A stretch of 36,106 nt of DNA from Planctomycetota bacterium (GCA_022703445.1 JAKLDR010000005.1:1-36106), one strand, 5' to 3'; numbered from the stretch's first letter, positions 1 to 8,758 are shown. The notes: generated by a model not told the origin, from the sequence alone. Program-made: numbers and translations.

Positions 1-1216
1 TGTCGTTCTCGGAGATGTGCGCCCAGCCGACATAGCCGTAGGCGCCCACGGAGAGGTTCTTCATGAGCTGCAGTTCGGCGCCCACCTTGTGGCTCTTGCC
101 ATTGGTGCCGCCGCCGTAGGCCATCGAGTCGCAGAAGGCCCCGATGACCGCATCCTTCTCGACCCGCCGGAAGTCGTAGGACACCGACCAGTCCCAGGGG
201 TTGACCAGCTTGCCGACGCGCGCGCCGACCAGGAAGGCCTTGGCGTCGTCGTCGGTGGCGGTGTTCCGGACCACATCGCCGAAGAGCGACACCGGCAGCC
301 CGGTCAGAGGACAGGCAAAGCCCAACTCGCCGAAGACCTCGGCGATGTTGTAGTCGTTGACGTACTCGCCGTCCGGGGAGACGGTGTTGCCGAAGCCCTC
401 GGTGCCGCCGGTGTAGTCGAATACCGCGTAGTTCCTGGCATTGAGGTAGTCGAAATAGCCGCCACCGGCAAGGACGTAGACGTCCTTGCTGAAGTTGTAC
501 TTGCCGGCCAGCTGCCCGCCGACCATGCCGCTGTCGGCGTTGTCGGCGGTGGCCGAGTTGCGCTCCTGGATCCAGTAGCCGGCCGCCGTGGCGATGATCT
601 CGACGTCGCCGAACTTGGAGGCGTAGCGCAGCGCGCCGCCCTCGGGCGTCAGGGAGGCGTTCCAGATCAGCTCGTTCTTGCCAACGGCGATGAAGGGCTG
701 CTCGATCTTGCCGCCCGTCAGGCGCAGGCCCTCAATCGCCTTGGGGTGGTAGTCGAACATGGCCAGGTCCCAGTAGATCCCCTTCTTGGAGAAGGAGTTG
801 GTCATGGTCTGGTTGTTAGAGGTCGGATCGGCTCCGTTGTCGGATTCGGTGGTCTCGTCGGTGGCGATCCGGAAGCGCAGGTCGACCTCGTCATTGGCCT
901 TGGCATCCAGCTGCAGCCTGGCGCGGAAGCGCAGGCGCTCGCGGTCGGCCTTGTCCGGCTCCCAATAGGGACGATGGCAGTAGTCGCCGCGCAGGCGGAG
1001 GTCGCCGGACAGCTTCAGGCCGTACTCGTCCCACAGGCTCTTCTTGGCGGCCGGCGCCGGCTCCCCGGCGGCCGGGGCCGACGCGCGCTGCTTCTCCAGG
1101 GCATCAACCTTGGCCTTGAGCTCATCGAGTTGCTTCTGCAGATCGGGACTCTCTCCGGCCAGCGCGAAAGACCCGGCCAGCAGGACCCCGGCCATAACCA
1201 ACCCCAACCTTATCAT
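1..1216 (-). CDS. Putative outer-membrane porin (C-terminus beyond the left edge)
   Basis: The minus frame is open from an ATG at 1216 to the window edge, giving about 405 residues without a stop. Residues 1-20 form a signal peptide (MIRLGLVMAGVLLAGSFALA) followed by a short predicted coiled coil (LQKQLDELKAKVDALEKQ), a layout seen in putative porins of the phosphate-selective porin/Porin_5 type. The rest alternates short beta-strand-like stretches rich in Tyr, Trp, Phe, Asp and Gly (for example LRLRGDYCHRPYWEPDK, YVLAGGGYFDYLNARNY), as expected for a beta-barrel that lets small solutes cross the outer membrane. A purine-rich ribosome site (GAGGGGAAAGG) precedes the ATG and a good sigma-70 promoter lies upstream. 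The substrate cannot be told from sequence. The long plus-strand frame over the same bases is a GC-rich shadow. Confidence 0.85.
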   Translation of the reverse strand, partial: MIRLGLVMAGVLLAGSFALAGESPDLQKQLDELKAKVDALEKQRASAPAAGEPAPAAKKSLWDEYGLKLSGDLRLRGDYCHRPYWEPDKADRERLRFRARLQLDAKANDEVDLRFRIATDETTESDNGADPTSNNQTMTNSFSKKGIYWDLAMFDYHPKAIEGLRLTGGKIEQPFIAVGKNELIWNASLTPEGGALRYASKFGDVEIIATAAGYWIQERNSATADNADSGMVGGQLAGKYNFSKDVYVLAGGGYFDYLNARNYAVFDYTGGTEGFGNTVSPDGEYVNDYNIAEVFGELGFACPLTGLPVSLFGDVVRNTATDDDAKAFLVGARVGKLVNPWDWSVSYDFRRVEKDAVIGAFCDSMAYGGGTNGKSHKVGAELQLMKNLSVGAYGYVGWAHISEND

Positions 1217-1300
1217 GCCTTTCCCCTCACAGTCCGGCCCCGTTAGATCAGCGGTGAGCCACACCGCGCAACGGCAAGCCTGTCACCTTCGACGGCGGTA

Positions 1301-1328
1301 AGCATATTAAGTCTATCGTGTTTGTCAA
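1301..1328 (-). promoter_or_regulatory. Sigma-70 promoter of the porin gene
   Basis: Read on the minus strand, TTGACA (1328-1323) and TATGCT (1306-1301) are separated by 16 bases in a locally AT-rich stretch. The predicted start is near 1294, giving a leader of about 78 bases before the porin ATG at 1216. The promoter begins about 20 bases past the stop of the upstream anti-sigma/propeller gene, so the porin can be transcribed on its own. Confidence 0.7.
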
Positions 1329-1349
1329 GAATATTCATCCCCACTCCTA

Positions 1350-2795
1350 TCAGCCCTTGGCCCGACAAGCCAAGGCCAGCAGTCTTCCGTCGGTCACCGT
1401 GAAGATCCTCCCGCCGGCCACAATGGCGCCGTCGCAGGAGCGAACGGCTACCGCGGCCAAGACGCCCATCGGCCGGCCCGAGGCCCCCTCCAGGGAGCTG
1501 AGGCTGCCGGCCTGCCGGCCGGCGGTGGCCAGCACCCGACCGCCTGTGACCGTGGGAGCCGCGCAGACGCTCCCGGCGGCCCCGGCCTGCTGCCAGAGCG
1601 TGCCGCCATCGGCGAGCCTGACGGCCAGGCTGCCGCCGCGGAGATAGACCGCGTCGCTCCCGAAAGCCAACCCCGAGGCGAAAGCCCCGGCCTCCCGCCG
1701 GGTCCAGGCCGGCAGGCCGTCCTCGGCCCGGAAGGCCAGCAGTTCGTCCCTCTCGGACAGAACCAGCACGCGCCCGCCCCGCGCATGCAGACTGGAGCGG
1801 CCGGCCGGGACCGCTCCGGAACGAGCCCAGAGTTCGGATCCGGACGCAGCGTCCAGGGCCAGCAGCTCCCCGCCGCCCGTCGCGCAGTACAGGCGACCGC
1901 CAGCCAGGGCCGGAACGAATACGCTGCCCTCCATCCGGCGGGTCCATATGGCCGAACCGGTCTGAGCGTCGATGCAGAATACCGCGCGGCCATCGCGGCC
2001 CGTCCCGTAGAGCTTGCCGTCGGAGGCGGCGAGATAGGACCAGCCCAGCGCGTCACCCGGGGCTTCGATGCGCGCCAGGTCCCGCCCGGAGGCCACCTCC
2101 AACACCAGGCAGGCTTCGCCGTCGGTCACGTACATCCGCCCGTCGGAGATGCAGCGGTCGGGGAACCCCTTGGCTTTATAGAAGTCGCCGGACGGGAAGT
2201 CCCGCTCCCAGACGACCCGCCCGTCGGTGGCGCCGAAGGCCGTCAGCCGCCCGCCGCCGCGATGGGTCTTCTTATCCGGATCAGCACCAACCACCACGAG
2301 GCCCTTCCAGGCCAGCGGCTTGAAGCTGCCCGGCAGCCCGGTCAGGCTCTGTTCCCAGGCGACGCGCTCGGGCACCAGCCCCACCGTGACGTCGGCTTGG
2401 CGGGAGTTCCCGGAGTCCCCGTCCACGAAGCGCCAGCAGCCGCAGGCCGGATCGGGCTCCGGACGGCTGACGACCCACACCAGCCCCGCGACGGCCAACA
2501 ACGCCGCGGCGGCGCCGCAGACCGCCGCCAGGCGCAGGCGCAGCCGCCGACGCCCCGCTTCGGCTTCGAGGGCGCTCCGCCCCGCGGAGACGATGCGGGA
2601 GGCCAGCCTCTGCGGATCCGCGGGCGGGAAGGCGGCGCCAGCCAGCTCCAGCGTCCTTCGGCAACGCTCGAACTCGGCGTGGCAACTGGGGCAGCCGGCC
2701 AGGTGTTTCCGGAAGCGGTCGAGCTCGGGTCCGTCGAGAGCCCCGAGCGCGGCAGCTGCCGCCAGACCGCGGAATTCCTGGCATTCCCTAGACAT
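1350..2795 (-). CDS. Membrane anti-sigma-like zinc-finger protein fused to a PQQ-type beta-propeller
   Basis: 481 residues. The N-terminus carries a zinc-finger anti-sigma signature (H31-x3-C35-x2-C38, with C5 upstream), as in ZAS/zf-HC2 domains that hold an ECF sigma factor. Residues about 86-109 form one hydrophobic segment followed by RPEPDP. From about residue 120 to the end are repeated PQQ-like blades (GRVVWERDF, LLALDAASGSELWAR, FRAEDGLPAWTRR), giving an extracytoplasmic propeller by this topology. The gene follows the ECF sigma gene on the same strand after 305 bases and has a strong ribosome site (GGAGGAG). Inference: the propeller senses a ligand or envelope state and the zinc finger releases the sigma factor. 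PQQ-like blades often bind no PQQ, so enzyme activity is not claimed. A purely structural propeller is the alternative. Confidence 0.8.
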   Translation of the reverse strand: MSRECQEFRGLAAAAALGALDGPELDRFRKHLAGCPSCHAEFERCRRTLELAGAAFPPADPQRLASRIVSAGRSALEAEAGRRRLRLRLAAVCGAAAALLAVAGLVWVVSRPEPDPACGCWRFVDGDSGNSRQADVTVGLVPERVAWEQSLTGLPGSFKPLAWKGLVVVGADPDKKTHRGGGRLTAFGATDGRVVWERDFPSGDFYKAKGFPDRCISDGRMYVTDGEACLVLEVASGRDLARIEAPGDALGWSYLAASDGKLYGTGRDGRAVFCIDAQTGSAIWTRRMEGSVFVPALAGGRLYCATGGGELLALDAASGSELWARSGAVPAGRSSLHARGGRVLVLSERDELLAFRAEDGLPAWTRREAGAFASGLAFGSDAVYLRGGSLAVRLADGGTLWQQAGAAGSVCAAPTVTGGRVLATAGRQAGSLSSLEGASGRPMGVLAAVAVRSCDGAIVAGGRIFTVTDGRLLALACRAKG

Positions 2796-3100
2796 GTTCG
2801 CGCTCCTCCGATGTGCCGGTGCAATCCGTATGCACTACGGACGATCGCGAGGAAGGGGACGTGGTATCCGGAACAAATCGCATCAAGGATCCTCGGGGCC
2901 TGACGCACCGCCTGCGCATGCAAGCGCCGTGCCGTGCCGGCTGGTGTGTCGCCGGGACTCCCAGGGGCATTCCGGCATGCTTCACGACCCACCGGCGCCG
3001 CGCTCACCGGCGCGGCAGTTGCACCAGTGTCGGGAGAGTGTGCAGGAGCGAGCCGTTCTTGCTGTGTCCAGGTACAGCTAGGGATCGCCGTGGCGAGGAC
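2796..3100. other. Gap between sigma factor and anti-sigma-like gene
   Basis: These 305 bases separate the ECF sigma gene from its putative anti-sigma gene. I see the GGAGGAG ribosome site of the downstream gene at its left end, but no clear promoter, terminator, RNA gene or convincing short ORF. The gap is unusually long for a sigma/anti-sigma pair, so it may hold a promoter of a class I do not recognise. Confidence 0.4.
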
Positions 3101-3715
3101 CTATCGGGCCGTCAGCCTGCCCGACAGCCTCCTGCGCAGCAGCTCCAATGCCCGGCAGGCGCGCTTCTTGGCAGCCTCAGTGGAGATGCCCACGGCCTCG
3201 GCGACCTGGGAGAACTCCAGCCCGCCGTGGACACGCAGTGAAAGCACCTCGCGCTCGCCCTCGGGAAGCTCGGCGAAGGCCCGGGCGGCCGCGGCGGCCT
3301 GTTCGCGGAGCTCAAGAGCGGCGGACGGCTCGTGGGCCGCGGGCAGTCCCGGCTGAATGGGATCCTGCGTCGGCCGGGCGCACCGGCGCAGCTCGTCGCG
3401 GCAGACGTTGCGCAGGATGGAGTAGAACCAGCTCCGGTAGACGCTCCCCGGCCGCCAGGCCCGGCGGGCGCGGACCAGGCGCAGGAAGCTCTCCTGGACG
3501 GCGTCCTCGGCGGCCCCGATCGACCCCAGAATGGCCAGGGCCGCGCGGCAGGCCGGGGCCGAGTGGCGGCGGACCAGTTCCTCGAATACCCGCTCGTCCC
3601 CGCCGGCGCGAAAGTCGTCCATGAGCGCTTCGTCCGACGCCGATGCGATCTCCGCCGAACGCGCACTGAGCGGCGCGGTTATGGAATTGAGCGTTACCTG
3701 AGAAGCCAATGACAC
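3101..3715 (-). CDS. ECF-family RNA polymerase sigma factor
   Basis: About 204 residues from a GTG at 3715. Region 2 is clear (DDFRAGGDERVFEELVRRH then AAEDAVQESFLRLVRARR). Region 4 follows (LPEGEREVLSLRVHGG, then a helix-turn-helix ending AAKKRACRALELLRRRL). The frame is open further upstream to 3889, but those residues do not resemble a sigma factor. The GTG at 3715 has AGGAG ten bases upstream and gives a normal ECF length; a TTG at 3709 is an alternative. Family role: it directs RNA polymerase to a small regulon when freed from an anti-sigma factor. The next gene on the strand is the zinc-finger/propeller protein, its likely partner. The GH31 operon starts 142 bases away in the opposite direction and could be a target. 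Confidence 0.85.
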   Translation of the reverse strand: MSLASQVTLNSITAPLSARSAEIASASDEALMDDFRAGGDERVFEELVRRHSAPACRAALAILGSIGAAEDAVQESFLRLVRARRAWRPGSVYRSWFYSILRNVCRDELRRCARPTQDPIQPGLPAAHEPSAALELREQAAAAARAFAELPEGEREVLSLRVHGGLEFSQVAEAVGISTEAAKKRACRALELLRRRLSGRLTAR

Positions 3716-3798
3716 CGGCCGCGGTCTCCTGCATCCCCCGTTGTGACAGAGTGATATACACCACAGCGGGCGGAAAAGCCAGTCTATCCGCACACAAG

Positions 3799-3826
3799 TG
3801 GCAAAGCCGGCCGCGGCCCGTAGAAT
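3799..3826 (+). promoter_or_regulatory. Possible promoter of the GH31 operon
   Basis: TGGCAA (3799-3804) and TAGAAT (3821-3826) are 16 bases apart. The -10 matches consensus at five of six positions and the -35 is weak. The predicted start near 3833 fits the chosen GH31 start at 3858 and excludes the upstream ATG at 3798. A weak -35 would fit use of an activator or an alternative sigma factor, but that is inference. Confidence 0.4.
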
Positions 3827-3857
3827 CTCCGCCGGACCCCTTCGGAGAATCCCAACA

Positions 3858-6200
3858 ATGCGCCTACTAGGTAAAGAGCTTTCCTTCAAGGCCGGGCGGG
3901 GCTTCGGCCTGATCCGCTGTCAGGGCGGCTGTCTCCGCGTCGAGGCCGCCCGGCCCGGCGTGATGCGCCTCGGCTTCTCGCCGGACGGGCGCTTCCCGGC
4001 GCGCCGCTCGCCGCTTCTGGCCCCGGGAGCAATCGAGGGCGGGGCGGTCCGGGTCCTGCCCGGGAAGAAGGCCGTCGAGGCCGCCGGGCTCAGGCTCGAA
4101 CTGAAGAAGGGCGCGCTGGCCGTCTACGGCTCCGGCGGCCGGCGGCTGCTGGCCGGCTCGGCCGAGGGGTCGCTGCGCTCCGACGACCGCGCCTCCGGAT
4201 TCCGGCTGGCCATGCCCGCCGACGCGCGCTACTACGGCTTCGGCGAAAAGGCCGGCAAGCTCGACAAGCGCGGCACGCGCATGACCATGTGGAACGCCGA
4301 CATCTTCGGCAACGGCATACGCCGGGAGATGCACCCCGAGTCCACCCACGTCGACCCGATGTACGCGAGCATCCCGTTCTTCATCGAGCGCTCCACCTCC
4401 GGCGCGAGCCACGGGCTCTTCGTCGCGACCGGCGCGCGCTGCCACTTCGACCTGGGGCTCGACGACGGCGCCACGCTCGGCTTCTCGGCCGAGGAGCGCG
4501 CTCTCGACCTCTACGTCATCGACGGCCCGGAGATGGCCGACGTGGTCCGGCGCTACACCGAGCTCACCGGCCGGCACTCCATGCCGCCGCTCTGGGCGCT
4601 GGGCTTCCACCAGTGCCGCTGGTCCTACGAGACCCGCCGGGAGCTCGAGGCGGTCGCCCGGGGGATGCGCCGCCACCGCGTGCCCTGCGACGCGCTCTGG
4701 ATGGACATCGACTACATGGACGGCTTCCGGATCTTCACCTACCACCGCGGCCGCTTCCCCGGCGCGCGGCGGATGGTGGAGGCCCTCGGAGAGCGCGGCT
4801 TCCGCGCCGTGGCCATCGTCGACCCCGGCTTCAAGGCCGACCCGAAGTGGGACCTCTACCGCGAGGGCCTTAAGAAGGGCTACTTCTTCAAGGAGAAGAA
4901 CGGCCAGGTCTACCGCGGCGAGGTCTGGCCGGGAGACACCGTCTTCCCGGACTTCCGCAAGCCCGAGGCCGCCGCCTGGTTCGGTCGCCTCGTCTCCGAG
5001 TTCGCCGACCGGTACGGCCTGGCCGGGATCTGGTTCGACATGAACGAGCCCTCCGACCAGAAGGACCAGCTCGCGAACCCCGTGCACCTGGCCTGCGGCA
5101 ACCTCTACCCGCACCTGGAGCTCTCCGGCGCGGCCGCCGAGTGGGACCGGCGCCACCCGCACTCGCGGCGCTTCTTCCTGACCCGCGCGGCTGCCGCCGG
5201 CTCGCAGCGCCACTCGGCGATCTGGACCGGCGACAACTGCAGCCGCTGGGAGCACATCGAGATGAGCGTGGGCATGTCCGCGAACCTCGGGCTATCCGGC
5301 TTCGCCTTCGTCGGCTCGGACGTCGGCGGCTTCGGCGAGAACACCAGCGGCGAACTGCTGGCCCGCTGGACCCAGTACGGGGCGCTCACCCCCTTCTTCC
5401 GGAACCACGCGGCCAAGGGCACCAAACACCAGGAGCCCTGGAGCTTCGGCCCGAAGATCCTCGCAATCTGCCGCGAGTACACCCGGCTGCGCTACCGGCT
5501 GCTGCCCTACATCTACTCGGCCTTCCGCCAGGCGGTCGAGACCGGCCTCCCCGTGCAGCGGCCGATGATCCTGGCCTTCCCGCGCGACGGGCGCTTCGTC
5601 AACGAGGCCCGGCAGTACATGTTCGGCGACCACCTGCTGGTCGCGCCGGTCACGGCCCACGGGGCGGTGCGCAAGGGCGTGGTGCTGCCCGCCGGCCGCT
5701 GGGTGGACCTGGACACCGGCGAAATCCACGAGGGCGGCGGCGAGGTCTGGAAGCCCGCGCCGCTCGAGCGCATGCCCGTGCTGGTGCGCGCCGGCGCGCC
5801 GATTCCGACCTGGCCGGCGGCGGAGAGCACCGCCTGGATCGACCGCACCAGGCTGCGCGTCGAGTGTTTCCCGGGCGGCGCGGCCGCTACCGAACTCTAT
5901 GAGGACGACGGCGAGACCCGGGCCCACGAGCGCGGCGAGTGGGGCAAGGTGTGGCTCGACCACTCCGACGGGAAGCGCCTGCGCGTCTTCCGACGCGGTC
6001 CCACCGAGGGCCGCTACCGCGTGCCCGGCCGGACGGTCGAGGTAGTCTTCCGGGGCTGCGTGCGCAAGCCGCGCCGCGTGCGGCTACTTCGCGCTGGCCG
6101 CGATGAGCCGGCCAAGTGGGTCTGGTCGCGCAAGACCGGCGAGGCTGTCGTCCGCGTCGTGGACACGCCCGAGGGATTCAAAGTCAGCCTGCTGGCCTGA
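3858..6200 (+). CDS. Glycoside hydrolase family 31 (alpha-glucosidase/alpha-xylosidase type)
   Basis: 780 residues from the ATG at 3858. The N-terminal beta-sandwich (residues 1-240, with YYGFGEKAGKLDKRG) leads into the (beta/alpha)8 catalytic barrel. The barrel contains LWMDIDYMDGF, the nucleophile motif GIWFDMNEPS with Asp394, and the acid/base motif IWTGDN with Asp459. C-terminal beta domains follow (YMFGDHLLVAPV, then LYEDDGETRAHERG). Length and motifs are normal for GH31, which hydrolyses terminal alpha-linked glucose or xylose with retention. No signal peptide is visible, so it probably acts in the cytoplasm on imported oligosaccharide. An in-frame ATG at 3798 adds 20 poorly fitting residues. 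The gene heads a short plus-strand operon. Exact substrate specificity cannot be read from motifs alone. Confidence 0.92.
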   Translation: MRLLGKELSFKAGRGFGLIRCQGGCLRVEAARPGVMRLGFSPDGRFPARRSPLLAPGAIEGGAVRVLPGKKAVEAAGLRLELKKGALAVYGSGGRRLLAGSAEGSLRSDDRASGFRLAMPADARYYGFGEKAGKLDKRGTRMTMWNADIFGNGIRREMHPESTHVDPMYASIPFFIERSTSGASHGLFVATGARCHFDLGLDDGATLGFSAEERALDLYVIDGPEMADVVRRYTELTGRHSMPPLWALGFHQCRWSYETRRELEAVARGMRRHRVPCDALWMDIDYMDGFRIFTYHRGRFPGARRMVEALGERGFRAVAIVDPGFKADPKWDLYREGLKKGYFFKEKNGQVYRGEVWPGDTVFPDFRKPEAAAWFGRLVSEFADRYGLAGIWFDMNEPSDQKDQLANPVHLACGNLYPHLELSGAAAEWDRRHPHSRRFFLTRAAAAGSQRHSAIWTGDNCSRWEHIEMSVGMSANLGLSGFAFVGSDVGGFGENTSGELLARWTQYGALTPFFRNHAAKGTKHQEPWSFGPKILAICREYTRLRYRLLPYIYSAFRQAVETGLPVQRPMILAFPRDGRFVNEARQYMFGDHLLVAPVTAHGAVRKGVVLPAGRWVDLDTGEIHEGGGEVWKPAPLERMPVLVRAGAPIPTWPAAESTAWIDRTRLRVECFPGGAAATELYEDDGETRAHERGEWGKVWLDHSDGKRLRVFRRGPTEGRYRVPGRTVEVVFRGCVRKPRRVRLLRAGRDEPAKWVWSRKTGEAVVRVVDTPEGFKVSLLA

Positions 6201-6233
6201 TACCGGCGGGGGAACGGGAGGAAGGAGTTCCGA

Positions 6234-7406
6234 ATGGCCATCGACAAGCAGCTTCTCCGGGAACGCATCCGGCTCGCCGCCGATTGGTTCGCCAACGCCC
6301 AGTGCCGGCAACAGCGGCCCTACTGGGACGCCAACCACGGGCGCTTCCCCTACAACAAGCACCTGCCGAGCGGCAAGGTGGTCTGGGGCCTCAACTGGAG
6401 CTGCGCCCGCGGCATCATGGTGCTGATCGCCGCCGACCGGCTCGCCCCCGACGACCGCTACATGGAGACCGCCCGGACGGCGGCCGAGTACATCGAGATC
6501 CTCCAGGTGCTCGACCGGCGCTTCCCGGAGAACTTCGGGGCCATCCGCGAGGAGGTGCCCCAGTCGCGGCGCTACAACATCCGCGACCAGGCCGAGGCGG
6601 CCTCGGCGCTGCTCTACCTCGGGGTCTACCTGGGCGAGGAGCAGTTGGTTGAGCGCGCCCGGCTCTGGGCGGAGTGGTACCTCAAGTACGCCGTCGACCC
6701 GAAGACCGGCTGGCCCTTCGTCTTCCGCGAGGCCGACGGCCGCACCTGGAAGCCCGGCGACATCTACTTCCTGGCGGCCAACGGCATCTTCATGCACCAG
6801 CTCGGCAAGCGCCTGGGCGCCGAGAAGTACGTGCGCAAGGGCCTGCTCCGCAACGCCGCCTACGCCCTGAAGCACGTCTTCAACGAGCGCGGCGCCATGG
6901 CCATCGAGAGCGGCTGGAGCCAGCACGCCGGCCCCGACGGGATGGTCACGAACGAGGACGGCGCGATCATTGCCCTGATCGCAGCCGCGCGGGTCTCCGA
7001 GCAGGCGAAGTACAGGAAGGCCGTGCTCAGGCACCTCGACCAGGTGATGAAGCTGCCGCTGCCGCTCGAGATCTACTCGGCCATGGGCAGCACACTGATG
7101 TGCGCCGCCGAAGCCGCGCGGGTCTGGGACCACGCGCCGGCCAAGGAGTACATCGAAAGGGCCCTGCCGCACCTGCTCGCGCTCCAGATCACCGACGCGA
7201 AGAGCGCCGACGCGGGAGCCTTCCTAGGCGAGGACGAGGACCCCAAGTGGTACTCGGACGGCGCCAAGACCGACTATGTCACCACCCGGACCACGGCCTA
7301 CAGCGCGCTGGCGCTGGCCAAGGTCGAGGGCACGGTCGTCACCGGGGGCTACTCCTCGGAGGCCGAGCTGCCGGTGCGGGCGCAGAAGTGGGAGCCGAAG
7401 TCATGA
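6234..7406 (+). CDS. Predicted (alpha/alpha)-barrel protein, possible glycan enzyme
   Basis: 390 residues starting 33 bases after the GH31 stop, with GGAGGAAGGAG upstream. It is mostly helical with repeated helical hairpins (RARLWAEWYLKYAV, LRNAAYALKHVFNERG, YRKAVLRHLDQVMKL) and aromatic or acidic loop motifs (RPYWDANHGRFPYNKH, ESGWSQHAGPDG). This fits a six-hairpin or (alpha/alpha)-toroid fold, as in several unsaturated-glycan hydrolases, lyases and epimerases. No signal peptide is seen. I do not recognise the exact family, and a catalytic residue cannot be assigned. The operon partners (GH31 upstream, cupin overlapping downstream) point to sugar metabolism. The stop codon overlaps the next start as ATGA. 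Confidence 0.75.
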   Translation: MAIDKQLLRERIRLAADWFANAQCRQQRPYWDANHGRFPYNKHLPSGKVVWGLNWSCARGIMVLIAADRLAPDDRYMETARTAAEYIEILQVLDRRFPENFGAIREEVPQSRRYNIRDQAEAASALLYLGVYLGEEQLVERARLWAEWYLKYAVDPKTGWPFVFREADGRTWKPGDIYFLAANGIFMHQLGKRLGAEKYVRKGLLRNAAYALKHVFNERGAMAIESGWSQHAGPDGMVTNEDGAIIALIAAARVSEQAKYRKAVLRHLDQVMKLPLPLEIYSAMGSTLMCAAEAARVWDHAPAKEYIERALPHLLALQITDAKSADAGAFLGEDEDPKWYSDGAKTDYVTTRTTAYSALALAKVEGTVVTGGYSSEAELPVRAQKWEPKS

Positions 7407-7771
7407 AGCGCTTTCCGGAGTTCTTCACGAGCAAGGCCAACCAGGTGAAGACCCCGCCCGACGCCGCCATGCTCGGGCACGTCTTCGAGGGCGCCGACGG
7501 CGTCCAGATCGTATTCTGGCAGTGCGAGAAGGGCGGCACCCAGCCCGAGCAGGTCCACGACTTCTGGGAGTACGCGCTGGTCGTCGAGGGCACCTTCGAC
7601 GGCGTAGTCGGCGCAAAGCCCGTCCACCTCGAGCCCGGCGACGAGTGCGTCATCCCGCCGGGGACCAGGCACAGCGGCACCTACAGCTCCGGCTACCGGG
7701 CGATCGACGCCTTCTCGGCGAAGAGGGTGGAGCGGGTGACGGGGGCGGCGGGAAGACGGCCGACGCGGTAG
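7403..7771 (+). CDS. Small cupin-domain protein
   Basis: 122 residues, start ATG overlapping the previous stop (ATGA), so translationally coupled. It contains both cupin motifs: HDFWEYALVVEGTFDGVVG, in which His and Glu match metal ligands, and LEPGDECVIPPGTRHSGTY, with the second-motif His. Single-domain cupins of this size act as sugar isomerases, mutarotase-like enzymes or ligand-binding modules. Its place at the end of the GH31 operon suggests work on a released sugar or sensing of it. The last 10-15 residues are low-complexity and GC-rich. The specific reaction is unknown. Confidence 0.8.
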   Translation: MKRFPEFFTSKANQVKTPPDAAMLGHVFEGADGVQIVFWQCEKGGTQPEQVHDFWEYALVVEGTFDGVVGAKPVHLEPGDECVIPPGTRHSGTYSSGYRAIDAFSAKRVERVTGAAGRRPTR

Positions 7772-7912
7772 CCGGCGCGAAAACGTCCTGGGGCGGTGTC
7801 CGCCCTTGCGGCAGTTGCGGGGACGGCGAAAATGGCAGAGACGGAACTGCTCCTACAAATGGGCCATGGTCCCTGGGATGGTTCTGGTTGAATCTCGGCG
7901 TTAGAGGATCTC

Positions 7913-8647
7913 ATGTACAAGAAGTTCGTGCGCTCGATGAACGAGTTGGAGAGGGCCGAACTCAAAGGACATCTCTTTCGCGCGCGGAAAGCCAAGGGAG
8001 TTGGGCTGGGATGTCTATGGGGAATACCGATATCTGTTGCGGGTGCTATCTGCCTTTGGTTGCTTGCCAAAGAGCTGCGCGGGGATGAGCTCCCTCGGCT
8101 CTGGCGGGCAATCTGTATCGCAATTGGCACCGGAGGGTCTATCCTGTGTGCTTGGCAGGCCATAAGTCGCACCAGAGCCAACAAGGAATTGGCTCAGTCC
8201 CTCCAGTGCGAAATGGAGAATGATTCGGTAGAAGTAGAACACGTTGAAGCCAGCGCCGCTACGATTATCGTGGCCACCTCGGAACACACCAATGAAGAAG
8301 GCCGAACATTGGTGTACGCCTTCGACATTGGTCAAGGGCAAGTCCTCCTGCTGTCGTCCGCCAAGATGAGAACGGTTGGGGCTGCTGATCAGCGATGGCC
8401 CAGCACCGTCTTTGAACTGGTGCGGACCGCCAAGCGCGGCTTGGCGATCGGAATCTTTTCTTACGGTGAGACTTTGACCCTGGTTAACATTGGGGAAGTG
8501 GATGCCGAGGTCGTGCAAGAACCCAAGGACACCGTCATTTGGGAAGGCAGCCTAGATACTGTGGAAACCAAGCTTTTGGAGCAGTTCGGCAGAGGAGATG
8601 TCCGCGCCGCGTCGACCAAGCTTCGTGGCGAGGAACCAGACAAATAG
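7913..8647 (+). CDS. Membrane protein of unknown function, compositionally distinct
   Basis: 244 residues from ATG 7913 with a GAGG-type ribosome site. Two hydrophobic segments (about residues 30-52, VGLGCLWGIPISVAGAICLWLL, split here only by family-style prediction, and 66-84) form a hairpin anchor near the N-terminus. A soluble C-terminal part of about 150 residues follows, including TIIVATSEHTNEEGRTLVYA and IGQGQVLLLSSAKMR. I recognise no family. Codons ending in A or T are far commoner than in flanking genes, and the local GC content is visibly lower. The gene stands alone: 141 bases separate it from the cupin and 111 from the convergent oxidoreductase. Foreign origin is possible but not shown. 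Confidence 0.65.
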   Translation: MYKKFVRSMNELERAELKGHLFRARKAKGVGLGCLWGIPISVAGAICLWLLAKELRGDELPRLWRAICIAIGTGGSILCAWQAISRTRANKELAQSLQCEMENDSVEVEHVEASAATIIVATSEHTNEEGRTLVYAFDIGQGQVLLLSSAKMRTVGAADQRWPSTVFELVRTAKRGLAIGIFSYGETLTLVNIGEVDAEVVQEPKDTVIWEGSLDTVETKLLEQFGRGDVRAASTKLRGEEPDK

Positions 8648-8758
8648 GCCGCTCGTCGCCCCAGCCTACTCCTTCTCCCCCGCCACCGGACACCGCCGAC
8701 CCTTCCGGTACCCACTTGCGCTCTCGCCGCCATCTCCACGCCATTCCCCGACGATCCG

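Noticed and set aside
17..1246. 409-codon plus-strand frame at the left end
   Set aside because: It is antisense to a clear signal-peptide-bearing porin with promoter and ribosome site; its product is Val/Gly/Ala/Arg-rich without motifs.
3867..5255. 462-codon minus-strand frame over GH31
   Set aside because: Antisense shadow of a complete GH31 catalytic domain; no start signals or motifs.
7772..7912. Possible small gene or RNA between the cupin and the orphan membrane protein
   Set aside because: No ORF with a ribosome site, no clear hairpin with T-run and no promoter pair could be supported.
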